In this document: piece after piece, positions 6,051 to 9,199 of the stretch | How positions within the stretch are numbered: the first letter of the stretch is position 1 | How the letters are laid out: every line of letters starts with the position of its first letter | Source: Candidatus Saccharicenans sp. | GTDB lineage: Bacteria > Acidobacteriota > Aminicenantia > Aminicenantales > Saccharicenantaceae | Assembly: GCA_024653405.1 (NCBI GenBank) | Contig: JANLGB010000086.1 | Coordinates: forward strand, 1-9,199 | Direction of reading: 5' to 3' | Length of the DNA: 9,199 nt | The notes under the pieces: generated by a model | What the model was told of the DNA's origin: nothing | Seen by the model: the letters and a program-made list of their open reading frames with translations, nothing else | Database searches by the model: none | Program-made: the position numbers and the translations under genes

Positions 6051-8229
6051 GCCGGCTGTTATCCGCCTGGCCTGGCTGCTCCTAATTCCTACTATTTTAA
6101 TAGGATTTTTGGAGCAACCGACCCGGCCCGGGGTAAATCAGGAACAGGCCTGGCCTCCCTCCGGCTTGCTCCAGCTCCTGGGCCTGGAGGTTTCGCCGGA
6201 ATCACTGGATTACGTTCAGAACAAGACCCAGTTTCAGCTGCACACCTTGTTGACCGAACAGCGCCACCCCAAGACCTGGACCCTGAGCGAAAGAATCAAG
6301 ACCGATGTCCCGGCCGCCCTGCACATGCTCTTCTCGGTGGACGAGGACATCGTCGGCCGGTTAGAAGAACTGGCCGCCAGACCGGCGGACCTGCTGCAGC
6401 TTTCGGCCGAAATAAAAAAGACCATCTTGGCCGGCCACCGGATTTACGTCTATGGCTGCGGGGCCACCGGCCGGCTGGCCAAGCAGATGGAGAGCAGCTT
6501 CTGGCGGCCGTTCTGGGAAGCGCAGCGCCGGGATAAAGCCATCTGGGCCAAAATCGAAAAGAACCTGGGGCCCGATATTGCCGATCGGCTGACCGGCGAG
6601 ATGACCGGCGGCGACCGGGCGCTGATTTCTTCCCTGGAAGGATTTGAGGACCTGCCGCTCATAGGCCGGCTGCAGCTCCAGGACCACGGGATAAAAAAGG
6701 GCGACCTGGTTATCTGCGTTACCGAGGGCGGGGAAACCTCCTCGGTCATTGGAACCATCCTGGCCGCCCTGGAACAATGGCAAGACTCGCCCGGTTATAA
6801 CCCGGACGAGAGCCGCCAGAAGCTCTATTTCATCTATAACAATCCCGACGACCGGCTGCGCCCATTTGACCGCAGCCGTTCGGTCATCGAGGAGCCGGGC
6901 ATCACCAAGATTAACCTGACTACCGGACCCATGGCCATCACCGGCTCCACCCGGATGCAGGCCACCACCATTGAAACCTACGTGGTGGGGACGGCCCTTC
7001 AGGCTGCGGTCTATGGTCTCCTGTCAGGCTTTCTTTCCGACAAAGAACTCCAGAAAATCGGCTTCAGCCGACCATACGACCTGGTCGGGACCCTCAGGGA
7101 ATTTAACCAGATTCTTTCCCGCGTCAGAACTGCTGTGCCCCGGATAGCCGATTGGACCGCCCTTGAGGCCCGGACCTATGCCGGCAATCATTTTTCAACT
7201 TACTTCGCGGCCCGGGCCCTCATCACCGTTTTCATCGACAGCACCGAGCGCAGCCCGACTTTCCGCCTCTTTCCTCTGGACACCATAGAAGAACCAACCC
7301 GCCGCTGCTGGATTCAGGTCTGGACTCCAGCCCCGGATAAGAGGCAGGCCTGGCTCAGCTTCCTGGGGCGTCCCTTTCGGGGCCTGAGCCCAGAATTCTA
7401 CCGGCCACACTTCGAAGAAAAGGTGGAAGACCCCTATCTGCGGCGGGCAGCCCTGGAAAGCCTGAAAAAAGCTGGCCATAACCAGCAGGAACTTTACGAT
7501 TTTTCCTTTGCCGAATTCAACCTGAAAAAGCGCGGGCCTCAGGCCGGAGACCTGGGAGTGGTAGTCTGCCTGACTCCGGAAGAAAAAAATCTGCTGGACC
7601 CGGCTTCTACCTTCAGCCGTTTCATCCGGCTGTTTCTACAAGAACAGGCTAACCTGGTCTTGGTCAGCGCCAATGACCTGACCGAGAAACAGGCAGTAGC
7701 TTTAGAAAAGAAAATTCGCGATTTTTATTCCAGGCCAACCACTGGCGGTTCGGCTGAATTGACTCAGGTCTGGCTCAGCCTCGGTAGCGATAACGATCCT
7801 TTTCTTCTCAAGCAGAATGTAGGTTTGAAAATGGTGCTGAATGCCCACTCCACGGCTGTCATGGCCAGGCTGGGCCGGGTCATCGGCAACACCATGACTA
7901 ACGTCAGCCCCAGCAACCTCAAGCTGATCGGCCGGGCCACCTACCTGATTCAATCCCACGTTATCGACCGCCTACGTCAGCCGGCCTGGATAAAAAAATA
8001 CGGCTACCGCCCTGAAATAAGTTATGCTGAAGCCAACGCCGTCCTCTACGATTCCATTGCTTTTCTAAAAGACAAGCAGAATGTCGCCGGGCAGACGGCC
8101 GAGGTAGCTCTTTCCATCATCCGCATTCTGGAATCTCTCCAGCAGAAGAGAGGAGTGACTAACGAGGAAGCCCTGGCTATCCTGCAGCAGGTCGGCCTGG
8201 CCGATTACCTCAGCCAGACCCCGGATTAA
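6016..8229 (+). CDS. Double-SIS-domain protein, MurQ/GCKR family, with N-terminal hydrophobic segment
   Basis: This is a sugar-phosphate-binding SIS protein related to N-acetylmuramate-6-phosphate etherase (MurQ) and the glucokinase regulator GCKR. From ATG 6016 it is 737 aa, over twice MurQ's length of about 300. A basic stretch then hydrophobic residues (about 15-31) suggest a membrane anchor. Motif TEQRHPKT (80-87) precedes SIS domain 1: YGCGATGRL (146-154), LEGFED (207-212, matching MurQ's VEGAED with the second catalytic Glu), VTEGGETSS (235-243) and TGSTRMQA (309-316). About 290 residues then intervene, including a second SIS-like region (around 385-590, with NHFSTYFAARAL and STERSPTF). 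The MurQ C-terminal block resumes as VLNAHSTAVMARLGR (607-621) and NTMTNVSPSN (625-634). This split layout resembles GCKR. MurQ's acid-base Glu position appears to be Ser, with a Glu two residues earlier. Start is uncertain: ATG 5989 or TTG 6109 (no anchor) are alternatives. Enzyme or regulator cannot be decided. Confidence 0.8.
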   Translation: MKTICPQRKGNKPAVIRLAWLLLIPTILIGFLEQPTRPGVNQEQAWPPSGLLQLLGLEVSPESLDYVQNKTQFQLHTLLTEQRHPKTWTLSERIKTDVPAALHMLFSVDEDIVGRLEELAARPADLLQLSAEIKKTILAGHRIYVYGCGATGRLAKQMESSFWRPFWEAQRRDKAIWAKIEKNLGPDIADRLTGEMTGGDRALISSLEGFEDLPLIGRLQLQDHGIKKGDLVICVTEGGETSSVIGTILAALEQWQDSPGYNPDESRQKLYFIYNNPDDRLRPFDRSRSVIEEPGITKINLTTGPMAITGSTRMQATTIETYVVGTALQAAVYGLLSGFLSDKELQKIGFSRPYDLVGTLREFNQILSRVRTAVPRIADWTALEARTYAGNHFSTYFAARALITVFIDSTERSPTFRLFPLDTIEEPTRRCWIQVWTPAPDKRQAWLSFLGRPFRGLSPEFYRPHFEEKVEDPYLRRAALESLKKAGHNQQELYDFSFAEFNLKKRGPQAGDLGVVVCLTPEEKNLLDPASTFSRFIRLFLQEQANLVLVSANDLTEKQAVALEKKIRDFYSRPTTGGSAELTQVWLSLGSDNDPFLLKQNVGLKMVLNAHSTAVMARLGRVIGNTMTNVSPSNLKLIGRATYLIQSHVIDRLRQPAWIKKYGYRPEISYAEANAVLYDSIAFLKDKQNVAGQTAEVALSIIRILESLQQKRGVTNEEALAILQQVGLADYLSQTPD

Positions 8230-9199
8230 AGTTGCTGGCTAGGAGCCGCATAGCACGGGGGCTGCGGCCGCGGTCGTCTCTTCTTCTGGCTTTTGACCTG
8301 GGGATAGACATAAATTTCGCCGGCGTAATTCCTGAGCACCACTTTCTCGTCAGAGATGGACTGCACGTACTCGGGAATCAGCGGGATCTTGCCGCCGCCT
8401 CCGGGAGCGTCTATCACGTACTGGGGAACAGCCAGGCCTGACGTCCAGCCCCTGAGACCCTGATAGATTTCCAGACCTTTTTCTACCGTCGTCCGGAAAT
8501 GGTCGGTTCCCTTGACGTAGTCAGCCTGGTAAATGTAATAGGGACGCACCCTGACCATCAACAGTTTCTGCATCAACTTTCTCATGACCAGGACATCGTC
8601 GTTGATGCCCTTGAGCAGGACGGTCTGGTTACCGAGGGGGATACCGGCGTCAGCCAGCAGGTTCAGGGCCCGGGCCGCTTCCGGGGTAATCTCATCGGGG
8701 TGGTTAAAATGCACGTTCAGGTAGAGCGGGTGGTACTTTTTCAGCCTGTTTGCCAGCCGCTCGGTGATTCTCTGAGGCAGAAAACAGGGCACCCGGCTAC
8801 CGAGGCGCACGATTTCTACGTGGGGGATGGAACGCACCTGGCTGAGGATGGCTTCCAGCTTATCATCACTCAGAATGAGCGGGTCGCCACCGGAGATGAT
8901 GACGTCACGGACTTCGGGGTGGTCCTTGATGTAATTGATGCCGTCCTCTATATAGCGGGGATGAATTTTGCTGGGGTCTCCAACTTTTCTCTTCCTGGTG
9001 CAGAAACGGCAGTAAGAGGCACAGCTGTGAGAAACCAAAAACAGCACCCGGTCCGGGTAGCGGTGGACGATGCTGGGCACCGGGGAATCCAGGTCCTCTT
9101 CCAGCGGGTCTTCCTGGCCGGAATTCTCGGCCAGCTCGGCCAGGTCCGGCACCACCTGTTTATAGATGGGGTCACCCTTTTTCTTAATCAGGCTCGCAT
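8226..9199 (-). CDS. kamA: Lysine 2,3-aminomutase (KamA) family radical SAM protein, 5' end outside window
   Basis: This is a PLP-dependent radical SAM aminomutase that moves an amino group between C2 and C3 of an amino acid; the type enzyme makes beta-lysine from lysine. The gene enters at the right edge with the reading frame open (first readable residues ASLIKKKGDPIYKQ), so the N-terminus is missing. The GTG at 9155 lies inside conserved sequence (QVVPDLAEL) and is not the true start. The 4Fe-4S motif CASYCRFC is encoded at 9000-9023. Further motifs are HRYPDRVLFLV, IISGGDPL (SAM binding), YYIYQADYVKGTDHFRT and DAPGGGGK, whose Lys is the PLP lysine. The Asp in QAD and the Asp in DAP match the two that hold the lysine side-chain amine in clostridial KamA. 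The tail (KSQKKRRPRPQPP, ending PSQQL) has one Cys and lacks KamA's CxCxxC zinc site. Lysine is the favoured substrate; glutamate or another amino acid is possible. Confidence 0.92.
   Translation of the reverse strand, partial: ASLIKKKGDPIYKQVVPDLAELAENSGQEDPLEEDLDSPVPSIVHRYPDRVLFLVSHSCASYCRFCTRKRKVGDPSKIHPRYIEDGINYIKDHPEVRDVIISGGDPLILSDDKLEAILSQVRSIPHVEIVRLGSRVPCFLPQRITERLANRLKKYHPLYLNVHFNHPDEITPEAARALNLLADAGIPLGNQTVLLKGINDDVLVMRKLMQKLLMVRVRPYYIYQADYVKGTDHFRTTVEKGLEIYQGLRGWTSGLAVPQYVIDAPGGGGKIPLIPEYVQSISDEKVVLRNYAGEIYVYPQVKSQKKRRPRPQPPCYAAPSQQL

Noticed and set aside
6081..6110. AT-rich patch with a weak inverted repeat (CCTA...TAGG) followed by TTTTT, resembling a terminator or promoter after the dCMP deaminase
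   Set aside because: The stem is short with a mismatch and almost no GC, and no -35/-10 pair with good spacing was found. It also reads as a plausible hydrophobic coding segment.
6361..6783. Minus-strand open frames inside the SIS gene
   Set aside because: They are opposite a frame with recognisable SIS motifs, have no recognisable product, and lack convincing ribosome sites.

Overview
The window is a gene-dense, moderately GC-rich bacterial chromosome segment with nine protein genes and no RNA gene, mobile element or CRISPR array that I can see. A signal-peptide-bearing S41 protease and a Tat export system suggest a free-living bacterium, probably diderm. The gene mix and the Tat, kinase, SIS and KamA protein types recall uncultured lineages such as Aminicenantes. 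That placement is an impression from memory and was not tested.

Layout. Positions 1-3631 hold a minus-strand cluster read in the order C-terminal processing protease (ctp), ribose-5-phosphate isomerase B (rpiB), and a divergent serine hydroxymethyltransferase-like enzyme (glyA-like) that runs off the left edge. Positions 3632-3752 are a short divergent promoter region with a good sigma70-type promoter for the rightward genes. Positions 3753-4824 hold tatA and tatC. Positions 4888-6050 hold a P-loop nucleotide kinase-like gene whose stop overlaps the start of a dCMP deaminase. Positions 6016-8229 hold a large two-SIS-domain protein of the MurQ/GCKR family with an apparent N-terminal membrane segment. 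Its stop codon overlaps, in the palindrome TTAA, the stop of a convergent lysine 2,3-aminomutase-family radical SAM gene whose 5' end lies beyond the right edge.

How the genes fit together. tatA and tatC make the twin-arginine translocase. The kinase and deaminase look like a translationally coupled deoxynucleotide-monophosphate module. RpiB and the GlyA-like enzyme belong to pentose-phosphate and one-carbon metabolism, and their adjacency is common in bacteria. The least ordinary item is the SIS protein. It combines features of MurNAc-6-phosphate etherase (cytosolic in known bacteria) with a GCKR-like second SIS domain and a predicted membrane anchor, and its function cannot be assigned from sequence alone. 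No convincingly new multi-gene system is visible; the rest is core or common accessory metabolism. There is no gene-free stretch longer than 300 bases.
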